Source: Desulfobacterales bacterium (GTDB taxonomy: Bacteria > Desulfobacterota > Desulfobacteria > Desulfobacterales > UBA2174_A). From it: 30,896 nt of DNA. The DNA lies in contig JALOPD010000061.1 in assembly GCA_025454075.1 (NCBI GenBank), forward strand, positions 1 to 30,896, in the 5' to 3' direction. Shown piece by piece: positions 1-6,865 of the stretch (positions within the stretch are counted from its first letter, which is position 1; each line of letters begins with the position of its first letter). The notes beneath the pieces are model-generated. The model saw nothing but the letters and a program-made list of their open reading frames with translations, was not told where the DNA came from and made no database searches. Position numbers and translations under genes: made by a program.

Positions 1-169
1 GCTGCCTGCGGGCTTCGCGGTCGGACTGCCCTCCGGGGTTGAACGTGGTCAGGTAGGTGATGGATTTGGTCGGGTATTTGTCCTGGGCAAACACAGGAAC
101 TGCTATCGATACCGTTAACGATAGACCGACTACCAGGGTTTTGAGAAAAAGTCGTTTGGAACGATGCAT
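1..169 (-). CDS. TTT-family (TctC/Bug-like) periplasmic solute-binding protein, N-terminal part
   Basis: Only the first 56 codons are in the window; the gene runs off the left edge. The start is the ATG at 169-167, behind a GGGAGGG Shine-Dalgarno at about 176-182. The product opens with a Sec signal peptide: a basic N-terminus (HRSKR), a hydrophobic core, and a likely cleavage after VFA in PVFAQD. The mature start, with KYPTKSITYL followed by FNPGGQSD, matches the strand-and-loop opening of TctC/Bug proteins, whose P-G-G loop contacts a carboxylate ligand. Such proteins deliver carboxylates to a TctAB membrane pair; no tctA or tctB is visible here. A well-formed sigma-54-type promoter lies upstream. 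The family call is fairly firm despite the truncation; the substrate cannot be told. Confidence 0.8.
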   Translation of the reverse strand, partial: MHRSKRLFLKTLVVGLSLTVSIAVPVFAQDKYPTKSITYLTTFNPGGQSDREARRQ

Positions 170-224
170 GATGAACCCTCCCTTTTCATTCAGTGGTTTA
201 ATGCTGCACAACCTAAAATTCATT

Positions 225-241
225 AAGCAAAACCGCTGCCA
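225..241 (-). promoter_or_regulatory. Sigma-54 (-24/-12) promoter for the TctC-like gene
   Basis: Read on the minus strand the site is TGGCAGCGGTTTTGCTT. The invariant GG (-24) and GC (-12) are separated by exactly 10 nt, close to the consensus TGGCACG-N4-TTGCW. The predicted start near 215 leaves a leader of about 46 nt before the ATG, with a strong Shine-Dalgarno. It would need an enhancer-binding activator; no activator gene is visible in the window. Confidence 0.6.
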
Positions 242-388
242 AAACGGGGAAAAACTTAACTATCAGATATGGTATGTTAAAATTTTATCCTTTGAATGTC
301 CTTTCTCTCAATGTGCCTGATATTGGGCGGAGTGCCGAATGTCCCTCTCCGCCGTTAGGGAAGAGAGGAGCCTTGCTGGGCGGCAGGG

Positions 389-619
389 TCAGCCGCCGCC
401 TACGGGTGGAAAGATCCCCACTCGTTCTCCGCCCTCCAGTCGCGATGAGAGCTCTGCCTTTGTGCCGTCGATGAAAATCAACTTGGCTTTTTCCGACGGC
501 AGGTTGAGCCGACTGAGCAGGTCTTGGACGGTCATGCCGGAAGATATGGGGTATGTCTCGCCCTCTGCGGGCATGAACATTCGAAGGTTTGCGTAAAGCT
601 TGAGCTGGATGCGCGGCAT
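389..619 (-). CDS. MoaD/ThiS-family ubiquitin-like sulfur carrier protein
   Basis: A 76-residue beta-grasp protein starting MPRIQLKLYANLR and ending IFPPVGGG. The FPPV-GG tail is the hallmark of MoaD/ThiS proteins, whose C-terminal Gly-Gly is adenylated and converted to thiocarboxylate by a MoeB/ThiF-type enzyme. There is one glycine beyond the usual pair. Length and tail resemble the MoaD-like proteins encoded beside tungsten or molybdenum aldehyde oxidoreductases, but no cofactor-synthesis or oxidoreductase gene lies next to it, so its pathway (molybdopterin, tungstopterin, thiamine or other) is open. The Shine-Dalgarno is weak. A candidate promoter sits about 110 nt upstream. The 389-170 gap to the TctC-like gene holds the sigma-54 site and no further gene. 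Confidence 0.8.
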   Translation of the reverse strand: MPRIQLKLYANLRMFMPAEGETYPISSGMTVQDLLSRLNLPSEKAKLIFIDGTKAELSSRLEGGERVGIFPPVGGG

Positions 620-727
620 GAGATTATCTGTTTGGATTCGTCATGATCCGGTGTATGAGTATCGACTCGCACCTATATTGGACGCGCGCCGCATCATATC
701 GGTTGCGGACCTTGTCTCATCACTGGC

Positions 728-756
728 AAACTAGATTCAACGTGGATAAAAGTCAA
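728..756 (-). promoter_or_regulatory. Candidate sigma-70 promoter for the MoaD-like gene
   Basis: On the minus strand TTGACT (756-751) and TAGTTT (733-728) are 17 nt apart. The predicted start near 721 leaves a leader of about 100 nt. This is a consensus-match call only. Confidence 0.35.
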
Positions 757-785
757 GACCGGTCAGGGTCGGCTCTTGATGGGTG

Positions 786-830
786 AATTCCCCCTTCGCC
801 CCCTTTGCAAAAAGGGGTGAACGGGGAATT
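786..830. repeat. Imperfect palindromic repeat (REP/MITE-like stem)
   Basis: The arms at 786-806 and 809-830 pair along nearly their full length (AATTCCCC...CCCCCTTTG against CAAAAAGGGG...GGGGAATT), giving a long stem with a tiny loop. It lies in the divergent gap between the MoaD-like gene and the epimerase, with no T-tract typical of a terminator. The look is that of a dispersed extragenic palindrome, but only one copy is in this window. Confidence 0.55.
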
Positions 831-860
831 TGGAATCGGCTTCGCCGGCGGTCATCAAAA

Positions 861-889
861 TTGAGTTTTCATCTCGATTGGGGTAGTAT
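861..889 (+). promoter_or_regulatory. Candidate sigma-70 promoter for the epimerase pair
   Basis: TTGAGT (861-866) and TAGTAT (884-889) are spaced 17 nt apart, about 45 nt upstream of the first epimerase start. It is just downstream of the palindromic repeat. Confidence 0.4.
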
Positions 890-933
890 CTGAACAAGAT
901 TGCAGCAGTATCATTCCGAGTTCGGGGGCACGC

Positions 934-1887
934 ATGTCGTTGGGTTTCAAGAGCGCTCTGGTTACCGGCGGGGCCGGGTTCATCGGGTCTCATCTCGTCG
1001 AAGACCTAGCGGCCGGCGGGTGCCGGGTAACGGTCCTGGACGATCTTTCGAGCGGCCGGGAATCGAACCTGGCGCCGGTGGCCGGCCGCGTCGCCTTCAT
1101 GCGCGGCAGCATCTGCGACCTTGGGACCGTCAGGAAAGCGGCAGCCGGCTGTGAGGTGGTCTTTCACCTGGCCGCGGTGGTCTCCGTTCCCAGGACCGTC
1201 GATGACCCCCTGGGGTCCGCGGCGGTGAATGAAACCGGCTCCCTGAACGTGCTTGAGGCGGCGCGGGGCGCCCGGGCGCGGCGGTTGGTTTTTGCCAGCT
1301 CGAGCGCCGTGTACGGGGACGATCCTGCTCTGCCCAAGCGCGAGGAGATGCCGCCCAAGCCCCTGACCCCGTATGCCGTGCAAAAGCTCGTCGTGGAGCA
1401 CTACCTGCGTGTTTACCAGTCGCTTTATGGCCTGGAAACCGTGGGGCTGCGTTTCTTCAACGTGTTCGGGCCCCGGCAGGACCCCTCGTCGCCCTATTCG
1501 GGGGTCATTTCCATTTTCATGAACAGGGCGTTGAAAGGCGAGCTGCCGCTCATCTACGGCGACGGCCGCCATAGCCGGGATTTCGTCTTCGTGGGGGATG
1601 TGGTCCAGGCGTTGATCTCGGCGGCGAATTCCTCTTCCGCCGCCGGCAAGGTGTTCAACGTGGGCACTGGCCAATCGCTGACGATAAGCGGGTTGTGGGG
1701 GATGATCGCGGCGCTGTCCGGTTCCGCGGCAAAACCCGTTCACCAGCCGCCGCGGTCCGGGGATATCCCGCATTCCCTTTCCGCCATCGATTCCGCGCGT
1801 GCGGAGCTCGGGTTCCTTCCCCGGGTGAGCCTGGAGAGCGGGCTGCGATTGACACTGGACTGGTACCGAGGCAACGCGTTAAAATAA
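934..1887 (+). CDS. NAD-dependent epimerase/dehydratase (GalE/WbpP-like nucleotide-sugar 4-epimerase)
   Basis: A 317-residue extended SDR enzyme, the usual size for the family. The Rossmann NAD motif GGAGFIG is at residues 12-18, the SSSAVYG segment with the catalytic Ser/Thr position is near 122-128, and the catalytic pair Y147-K151 sits in YAVQK. The AAVVSVPRTVDDP stretch is characteristic of the UDP-GlcNAc/UDP-Glc 4-epimerase branch (WbpP, Gne). It would interconvert C4 epimers of a UDP-hexose(amine) for lipopolysaccharide, O-antigen or exopolysaccharide; the exact sugar cannot be read from sequence. The ATG at 934 follows a GGGGG run. The next gene is another SDR epimerase 37 nt downstream, so the two are probably cotranscribed. 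Confidence 0.85.
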   Translation: MSLGFKSALVTGGAGFIGSHLVEDLAAGGCRVTVLDDLSSGRESNLAPVAGRVAFMRGSICDLGTVRKAAAGCEVVFHLAAVVSVPRTVDDPLGSAAVNETGSLNVLEAARGARARRLVFASSSAVYGDDPALPKREEMPPKPLTPYAVQKLVVEHYLRVYQSLYGLETVGLRFFNVFGPRQDPSSPYSGVISIFMNRALKGELPLIYGDGRHSRDFVFVGDVVQALISAANSSSAAGKVFNVGTGQSLTISGLWGMIAALSGSAAKPVHQPPRSGDIPHSLSAIDSARAELGFLPRVSLESGLRLTLDWYRGNALK

Positions 1888-1924
1888 AATCATCTTGGAT
1901 AGATACGGATAAGGAATTGATGTA

Positions 1925-2947
1925 ATGTTTGAATATAAAAACGCTCTGGTGACTGGTGCGGCCGGGTTCATCGGTTTTCACCTGGCGAAACGCCTGCTGG
2001 ACAGCGGAATCAACGTTATCGGGCTCGACAACCTCAACCCGTATTACAGCGTCAAGCTGAAGGAGGACCGCCTGGCGCAGCTCGAAGGGCGTCCCGGCTT
2101 CACTTTCGTCCGCCTGGACCTGGCCGATCGAGCGGGCATGGGGCGGCTTTTCGCCGCGAACCATTTCGACGCGGTGGTCAACCTGGCGGCCCAGGCGGGC
2201 GTGCGCTATTCCCTCAAGAATCCCCAGGCCTACATCGAAGCGAACATCGTCGGCTTTACCAACATCCTGGAAGGCTGCCGGCATCACGGGGTCAAGCATC
2301 TCGTGTTCGCCTCGTCGAGCTCAGTTTACGGCGCGAACACGAAGATGCCGTTTTCGGTGCATCACAACGTGGATCACCCCGTCTCGCTCTATGCCGCCAG
2401 CAAGAAGGCCAACGAACTCATGGCCCACACCTACAGCCATCTTTACGGGCTCTCCTGCACCGGGCTGCGGTTCTTCACGGTTTACGGGCCCTGGGGGCGT
2501 CCGGACATGGCGCTGTTTCTTTTCACCGACGCCATTTTGAAGGGGCGACCGATCCAGGTCTTCAACCACGGCCACATGCAGCGCGACTTCACCTACATCG
2601 ACGACATCGTCGAGGGGGTCGTGCGCGTCATGGGCCGCCTGCCCGAGCCCAATCCGGCCTGGAGCGGGGACCGGCCCGACCCCGGCTCCTCCTATGCGCC
2701 CTACAAGGTTTACAATATCGGCAACAACCAGCCGGTGGAGCTCAACCATTTCATCGAGACCATCGAAGGCGTCCTCGGCATCGAGGCCAGGAAAGAATAC
2801 CTGGACTTGCAGCCCGGCGATGTGCCGGCCACCTATGCCGACGTGGAGGACTTGACGGCCGATGTGGGGTTCAAGCCGGCCACCCCCATTCGGACGGGCA
2901 TCGAACGGTTCATCGCCTGGTACAAAGGCTATTACGCCGTCGCCTGA
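1925..2947 (+). CDS. UDP-glucuronate 4-epimerase-like SDR protein
   Basis: A 340-residue extended SDR enzyme. The NAD-binding GAAGFIG is at residues 11-17, followed by [18 protein letters not shown], the signature of the UDP-glucuronate 4-epimerase (GAE, LpsL, Cap1J) subgroup. The catalytic pair is Y156-K160 (YAASK) and the substrate loop contains [14 protein letters not shown]. It would convert UDP-glucuronate to UDP-galacturonate for surface polysaccharide. The start ATG follows an AAGGAA Shine-Dalgarno. It lies directly after the GalE-like gene, giving a small sugar-nucleotide operon, although the glycosyltransferases that would use the products are outside this window. The subgroup is fairly secure; the precise substrate is inferred. 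Confidence 0.85.
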   Translation: MFEYKNALVTGAAGFIGFHLAKRLLDSGINVIGLDNLNPYYSVKLKEDRLAQLEGRPGFTFVRLDLADRAGMGRLFAANHFDAVVNLAAQAGVRYSLKNPQAYIEANIVGFTNILEGCRHHGVKHLVFASSSSVYGANTKMPFSVHHNVDHPVSLYAASKKANELMAHTYSHLYGLSCTGLRFFTVYGPWGRPDMALFLFTDAILKGRPIQVFNHGHMQRDFTYIDDIVEGVVRVMGRLPEPNPAWSGDRPDPGSSYAPYKVYNIGNNQPVELNHFIETIEGVLGIEARKEYLDLQPGDVPATYADVEDLTADVGFKPATPIRTGIERFIAWYKGYYAVA

Positions 2948-3020
2948 CGGCCGAATATTGCTCGTGTGCGGGATGCACCGCTCGCGGGGCCGGAAGAATC
3001 GAACACCGTTATGTTTGCAA

Positions 3021-3050
3021 TTGACAGGAAATTCGGACTTCTATTATGAT
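3021..3050 (+). promoter_or_regulatory. Sigma-70 promoter for the gamma-carbonic anhydrase-like gene
   Basis: A perfect TTGACA -35 (3021-3026) and TATGAT -10 (3045-3050) are spaced 18 nt apart, about 70 nt upstream of the start codon. The match is strong in an otherwise GC-rich region. Confidence 0.6.
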
Positions 3051-3126
3051 CGCCGCCTTACATGTTGCCTCCGGCTCAGGCTGGACTTGTTGACGTGACG
3101 ATATCAAACAGCAGAGGAGGATCTCG

Positions 3127-3708
3127 ATGGCTTCACAGGTGCCGAAGAACGGAATACGGCCGAACCCGGTGGGGGACTGGCCGAAGATAGACCCCACGGC
3201 GTTCGTGGACCCCAGTGCGCAAATTATGGGAAACGTGGTCATAGGGCCTCGCGTATACGTGGGGCCGCTTTCGGTCATTCGGGCCGATGAGGTGGGTGAG
3301 AAGGGCAAGGTTCATCCGGTGATCATCGAGGAGGACGCCTGCGTCCAGGACGGCGTGGTGATCCACGGACGAGCCGGCACCAGCCTCACGATCGGGCCGC
3401 GTTGCAACATCTCGCACGGGGTCATCGTGCACGGCCCCGCCACCATCAAGGCGGACAGCTTTGTGGCGATCCGCGCCGTCGTTTACGATTCGGTCCTGGA
3501 GGAATCCGTCTGGGTGGGCGTCGGCTCGGTCGTCATGCGCACCAAGGTGCCGGCCAACACCTGGATCCCCGCGGGTTCCATCATCCGGTCGGACCACGAC
3601 ACCAAGCAGTTCCGACTGATCGACCTGAAGGAAGAGAACTACAAGAAAGGCGTTTACGAAGCCAGTGCCGCCCTGCGGGACGGCTACCTCAAGCTCTACA
3701 GCAAATAA
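3127..3708 (+). CDS. Gamma-class carbonic anhydrase-like left-handed beta-helix protein
   Basis: A 193-residue hexapeptide-repeat protein related to archaeal Cam/CamH and the CcmM N-domain, predicted to hydrate CO2 to bicarbonate. The metal-binding histidines are intact: H80 (VVIHG), H97 and H102 (ISHGVIVHGP). The conserved active-site Arg/Asp lie in VIRADE (R52, D54). Spacing between the first two histidines is only 17 residues, as in CamH-type enzymes that lack Cam's acidic proton-shuttle loop, so a functional rather than purely structural role is plausible. The start follows a very strong GAGGAGG Shine-Dalgarno. The gene has its own promoter and ends in a bidirectional terminator, so it is monocistronic. 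It may supply or remove bicarbonate for the carboxylation/decarboxylation chemistry suggested by the convergent oadB. Confidence 0.82.
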   Translation: MASQVPKNGIRPNPVGDWPKIDPTAFVDPSAQIMGNVVIGPRVYVGPLSVIRADEVGEKGKVHPVIIEEDACVQDGVVIHGRAGTSLTIGPRCNISHGVIVHGPATIKADSFVAIRAVVYDSVLEESVWVGVGSVVMRTKVPANTWIPAGSIIRSDHDTKQFRLIDLKEENYKKGVYEASAALRDGYLKLYSK

Positions 3709-3753
3709 AAACAGCCGGGGCGGCTGAACGCGAAAGCCGCCCCGGCTGTTTTT
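3707..3753. terminator. Bidirectional rho-independent terminator
   Basis: A perfect 19-bp stem (3707-3725 with 3735-3753) encloses a 9-nt loop. It is A-tracted on the left and T-tracted on the right, so it works in both directions. It sits exactly between the convergent carbonic-anhydrase-like gene and oadB. Confidence 0.92.
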
Positions 3754-3783
3754 GTCTCTTGTCCCGCCCCTGCGGGGAAAATT

Positions 3784-4932
3784 CTACGGAATGATCCCCA
3801 TCCCCTTCAGCACCGACAGCATGATGGCCGCGGCCATGACCGAGCCCACCTGGCCGCCGGTGTTGGCGCCCACCGCGTGCATCAAAAGAAAGTTGAACTT
3901 GTTGTATTTCAATCCCTCCTTTTGCACGACCCGCGCCGCCATGGGGTAGGCTGAAATGCCCGCCGCACCGATCAGGGGGTTGATCTTGCCGCCGGTCATC
4001 ACGCACATGAGCTTGCCGAAGAGCACCCCGCAAACGGTGTCCAGGCAGATGGCCACGAAGCCGAACACCAGGATCATGATCGTCTGCGAGGTAAGGAACG
4101 CGCGGCCGTCCATGGTGGCGCCGATGGAAATCCCGAGGAACAGCGTCACCACATTGGCGATCTCGTTTTCGGTGGCCTTTGTCAGGCGGCCCACGACCCC
4201 GCACTCTTTCATGAGGTTGCCGAGCATGATCGTGGCGAGCAGAGGCAGCCCGTTGGGAGCGATGAGCCCCCCGAAAATGGTGACCACGATCGGGAAGACG
4301 ATTTTAGTGGTTTTCGAGGCCGGCGAGGTCGATGCCAGCTCGGACATGTTGATCTGGCGCTCCTTCTCGGTGGTCAAAAACCGCATGATGGGCGGTTGAA
4401 TGATGGGCACCAGCGACATATAGGAGTAGGCCGCCACCGAAACAGCCGCCAATAGGTGGGGGGCGTACCGGGAAGACACATAGATGGCCGTCGGTCCGTC
4501 GCAGGCGCCGATGACCCCTATCGCCACCGCATCCAGCTTGTCGAACCCGAAAAACAAGGCCAGACCGATGGTCAGGAAGATGCCGAACTGGCCGGCAGCG
4601 CCCAGCAGAAAAATCTTTGGGTTCTCCAGCAGCGGGCCGAAATCCGTCATCGCGCCGATGCCGATGAAGATGAGCAGAGGAAAGAGCTCATTGGCGACGC
4701 CCATGTTGTAGATGGTGCGCAGGAAACCCTCTTCGCCCATCAGGTCCGCCAGGGGGATGTTGATCAGAATGGCCCCGAAGCCGATCGGTACGAGCAGCAG
4801 CGGTTCGACATCCTTTTTGATTCCCAAGTAGAGAAGCCCACAGCCGACCGCAATCATCACGGGGTTGGACCAGTGCAGGTTGAGAACTCCCGCTCCCAAG
4901 CCGCTCAGTCCATTCACAATCGCTTCGAACAT
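3784..4932 (-). CDS. oadB: Sodium ion-translocating decarboxylase beta subunit (OadB/GcdB/MmdB family)
   Basis: A 382-residue polytopic inner-membrane protein with many hydrophobic segments, matching the length and motifs of the carboxyltransferase-coupled Na+ pump beta subunit. The ACDGPTAIYVSSRYAP segment carries the conserved Asp (D145) equivalent to the Na+-binding Asp of OadB, and HAVGANTGGQVGS carries the conserved Asn (N357). In the complex it decarboxylates carboxybiotin and exports Na+. Which acyl-CoA or oxoacid is used (methylmalonyl-CoA, glutaconyl-CoA, malonyl-CoA or oxaloacetate) depends on an alpha subunit that is not in this window; no biotin-carrier gene is visible here either. 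The gene follows the gamma subunit by 24 nt. The oadB symbol is generic; mmdB or gcdB may be more correct. Confidence 0.88.
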   Translation of the reverse strand: MFEAIVNGLSGLGAGVLNLHWSNPVMIAVGCGLLYLGIKKDVEPLLLVPIGFGAILINIPLADLMGEEGFLRTIYNMGVANELFPLLIFIGIGAMTDFGPLLENPKIFLLGAAGQFGIFLTIGLALFFGFDKLDAVAIGVIGACDGPTAIYVSSRYAPHLLAAVSVAAYSYMSLVPIIQPPIMRFLTTEKERQINMSELASTSPASKTTKIVFPIVVTIFGGLIAPNGLPLLATIMLGNLMKECGVVGRLTKATENEIANVVTLFLGISIGATMDGRAFLTSQTIMILVFGFVAICLDTVCGVLFGKLMCVMTGGKINPLIGAAGISAYPMAARVVQKEGLKYNKFNFLLMHAVGANTGGQVGSVMAAAIMLSVLKGMGIIP

Positions 4933-4956
4933 GGTGTGATCTCGCTTTCCAGGATC

Positions 4957-5091
4957 TTATTTGGATTCTTCTTCTTTGACAGGGAAGATCTTTTTCAGAA
5001 GCCCCATCATCACGGCCAGCGCGCCCAGGGCCGCCAGCGTGCCCCCCATCCCGACGACGAGCATTGTAAACCCGAATGTCCAATTATCCAT
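4957..5091 (-). CDS. OadG-family sodium pump decarboxylase gamma subunit
   Basis: A 44-residue protein with one transmembrane helix (TMLVVGMGGTLAALGALAVM) and a short charged tail ending KEEESK, the layout of OadG/MmdD anchor subunits. I place the start at the ATG at 5091-5089 (MDNWTFGF) because GGGAGAGG precedes it by a good distance. An upstream in-frame ATG at 5160 would add 23 residues without hydrophobic or family character. It is cotranscribed with the beta subunit, and together they form the membrane part of a biotin-dependent Na+ pump. Gamma subunits are poorly conserved, so the call rests on topology, size and its position beside oadB. Confidence 0.75.
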   Translation of the reverse strand: MDNWTFGFTMLVVGMGGTLAALGALAVMMGLLKKIFPVKEEESK

Positions 5092-5147
5092 CGCTGCCTC
5101 TCCCGCGAACGGTTTGTGATTCGATTTCAAATTTTCGAAAAAGTATC

Positions 5148-5176
5148 TAATTAACATCATGAAAGTGGGGTTTCAA
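5148..5176 (-). promoter_or_regulatory. Candidate sigma-70 promoter for oadG-oadB
   Basis: On the minus strand TTGAAA (5176-5171) and TAATTA (5153-5148) are 17 nt apart in an AT-rich stretch. The leader to the preferred OadG start is about 50 nt. Confidence 0.35.
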
Positions 5177-5210
5177 CAAAAAAAATGGACGCATTTTGAG
5201 TTTATCGGAA

Positions 5211-5237
5211 TTGACATCCGAGCGACAGGCATATTAG
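5211..5237 (+). promoter_or_regulatory. Candidate promoter for the cNMP/NuoEFG-like operon
   Basis: A perfect TTGACA (5211-5216) is followed by TATTAG (5232-5237) at a short 15-nt spacing. An alternative -10, TTAGAA, gives 17 nt. It lies in the divergent gap opposite oadG, about 55 nt before the first cNMP-binding gene. Confidence 0.35.
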
Positions 5238-5292
5238 AACCGGATGACACTCGCGGGTGCCATCTCAACCGCTTCCGATGGAGGGCAGGGCG

Positions 5293-5745
5293 ATGCAGCT
5301 GCGACAGGCGGATCTTTTCATGGGGCTGAACCCCGTCGTTTTGAAGGCGGTCATGGCGGCCGGGACGCGGCACGCGTTCACGGAGGGGGAATATGTCTAC
5401 CACCGGGGCGACCCGGCCGATTTTCTTTATATCCTCATGGACGGCGACGTCCGGTTGCGGCTGGGGGATGAGGGATCGGAGCTGTTCACTATCGCGGCCC
5501 TCGGTGAGGTCTTCGGATGGTCGAGTCTGATCGGACGCGACCGCCACACGGTGTCGGCCGTCTGCCGCCGTTCAAGCACGGTCCTGAAAATGGGCAAGCA
5601 CCGGCTGATTGCGATTTTCGAAGACGACCCTGAGAGCGGCCTCGTCTTTTACAAGCAGCTGGCCCGGGCCTTGGGGAACCGGTTGCTGCAGATCTACGAC
5701 AGCGTGTCCGATTGCGGCCGGACCGCTGCGGAACCTCCAGCGTGA
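5293..5745 (+). CDS. Single-domain cyclic nucleotide-binding (Crp-like effector domain) protein
   Basis: About 150 residues forming one cNMP-binding beta-barrel with C-terminal helices: LRQADLFMGLN, then GEYVYHRGDPADFLYILMDGDV, then the phosphate-cassette region GEVFGWSSLIGRDRHTVSA. There is no helix-turn-helix after the domain, so it is not a Crp/FNR transcription factor. The cassette has GE followed by FGWS and an RHT in place of the classic Arg-Ser/Thr, so the ligand (cAMP, cGMP or other) is uncertain. I chose the ATG at 5293 because GGAGGGC precedes it; in-frame ATGs at 5278 and 5257 are possible. It heads a run of five same-strand genes ending in the NuoEFG-like subunits, suggesting a sensory or allosteric role for that complex. 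Confidence 0.75.
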   Translation: MQLRQADLFMGLNPVVLKAVMAAGTRHAFTEGEYVYHRGDPADFLYILMDGDVRLRLGDEGSELFTIAALGEVFGWSSLIGRDRHTVSAVCRRSSTVLKMGKHRLIAIFEDDPESGLVFYKQLARALGNRLLQIYDSVSDCGRTAAEPPA

Positions 5746-5753
5746 GGCCGCCC

Positions 5754-6221
5754 ATGGAGATCTCAGCCATTCAAAAGGTCTTGGAGGAGTGCGATTTTTT
5801 CAAGGGGCTCGACCGGCAGCAGGTCGAGTCCATCGCCACCATCTGCCGGGTCTGCCGCTATGATGCCGGTGAGAGTGTCTACCAGCAGGGCGGCCTCGGC
5901 GAAGACCTTCACATCGTGGTCGAGGGCCAGATCCTCCTTGAGCTGGCCGTGAGCGTCGGGCCTCGACACGGCAGCGTGACCGTGGCCATGCTGGGAAAGG
6001 GTAAAATCTTCGGGGGCTGGTCGACGTTGCTCGATGAACGGCACACCCTCATGCTGTCGGCCGTCTGCCGGAAACCCGCGGTGCTGGTGGTGCTCAAAGG
6101 GGCTGACCTAAGGCGCCTGATGACCGGCGACATCCGGCTCGGATTTGCCATTCTGGAACGCCTCTGCCTGCTGCTCAGGGAAAGGCTGCAGCTCGCCCTC
6201 GGCGCGATCGAGACCCTTTGA
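5754..6221 (+). CDS. Second single-domain cyclic nucleotide-binding protein
   Basis: About 155 residues, related to the preceding gene. It has the cNMP-domain opening CDFFKGLDRQQVESIA, then YDAGESVYQQGGLGEDLHIVVEGQ, then a cassette-like GKIFGGWSTLLDERHTLMLSAV. The canonical GE of the phosphate-binding cassette is replaced by GKIF, so nucleotide binding may be altered. The C-terminus is a Leu-rich helix with no DNA-binding domain. The start ATG at 5754 gives a family-like N-terminus; an ATG at 5712 overlapping the previous gene would add 14 unconserved-looking residues. The gap from the first cNMP gene is 8 nt, so the two are probably translated together and may form a heterodimer. Confidence 0.75.
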   Translation: MEISAIQKVLEECDFFKGLDRQQVESIATICRVCRYDAGESVYQQGGLGEDLHIVVEGQILLELAVSVGPRHGSVTVAMLGKGKIFGGWSTLLDERHTLMLSAVCRKPAVLVVLKGADLRRLMTGDIRLGFAILERLCLLLRERLQLALGAIETL

Positions 6222-6277
6222 CGGCTGCGGCTGAAAACCAATTTTCATATCCCTCTTTGTTCCGTTGATGCCGCCGG

Positions 6278-6865
6278 ATGGATGTGCCTCATACAAACGA
6301 TGCCGAAAGCTCCGGGCTGAGCGCAGAGGAGTCGGCCAAGCTCGATGAGCTGAAGTCAAGGCTCGGTGCCATGGGCCGGGCGCGCGGCCATCTTGTCCCG
6401 ATGCTGCAGTTCGTTCAGGAAACCATCTCTTATTTGCCGGCGGCTGCGATCGGGCTGGTGGCCGAGCACCTGGAGATATCCGTTTCCGAAGTCTACGGGG
6501 TGGCCACGTTCTACAACCAGTTCCGGTTTACCCCCCCCGGCCGCCATCCCATCAAAGTCTGCCTGGGGACGGCCTGCCACGTGAAGGGCGGGGAGATCAT
6601 CCTGGAGAATTTCGAGCGCAAGCTGGAGATCAAGGAGGGTGAGACCACGGCCGACCGCGAATTCAGCATCGACCGGGTGGCCTGCGTGGGCTGCTGCGCC
6701 CTGGCGCCGGTGGCGCTCGTCGGAGAGACCCTCTACGGCAAGATGCAGCCCAGCAAGGTGGAGGGCATCGTTTTGAAGGTCCGGATCGAAAAGGAAAAAG
6801 AGCAGCGCGAAAAAGGCCCGCATGAGCCCAGTCCCCCGTCAGATCTACCTCCGTCTGAGGGATGA
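6278..6865 (+). CDS. NuoE-like [2Fe-2S] thioredoxin-fold subunit of an NADH oxidoreductase
   Basis: A 195-residue protein of the 24-kDa (NuoE/HoxE/HndA) family. The N-terminal helical bundle (residues ~20-75) is followed by VYGVATFYNQF and a thioredoxin-like domain. The ligands for one [2Fe-2S] cluster are C95, C100, C136 and C140, the standard C-x4-C-x35-C-x3-C spacing. It passes electrons to or from the NuoF-like flavoprotein encoded next, with which it overlaps by 44 nt. The last ~25 residues are a charged/proline tail. With no membrane Nuo genes nearby, this belongs to a soluble NADH module like those of electron-bifurcating hydrogenases, formate dehydrogenases or the BamGHI part of class II benzoyl-CoA reductase. 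Confidence 0.88.
   Translation: MDVPHTNDAESSGLSAEESAKLDELKSRLGAMGRARGHLVPMLQFVQETISYLPAAAIGLVAEHLEISVSEVYGVATFYNQFRFTPPGRHPIKVCLGTACHVKGGEIILENFERKLEIKEGETTADREFSIDRVACVGCCALAPVALVGETLYGKMQPSKVEGIVLKVRIEKEKEQREKGPHEPSPPSDLPPSEG

Noticed and set aside
341..372. Hairpin CCTCTC/GAGAGG as a terminator of the MoaD-like gene
   Set aside because: The stem is only 6 bp with a large loop and no T-tract on the minus strand.
1006..1773. A 255-codon antisense frame opposite the first epimerase
   Set aside because: Shadow of the epimerase; no motif or ribosome-binding site supports it.
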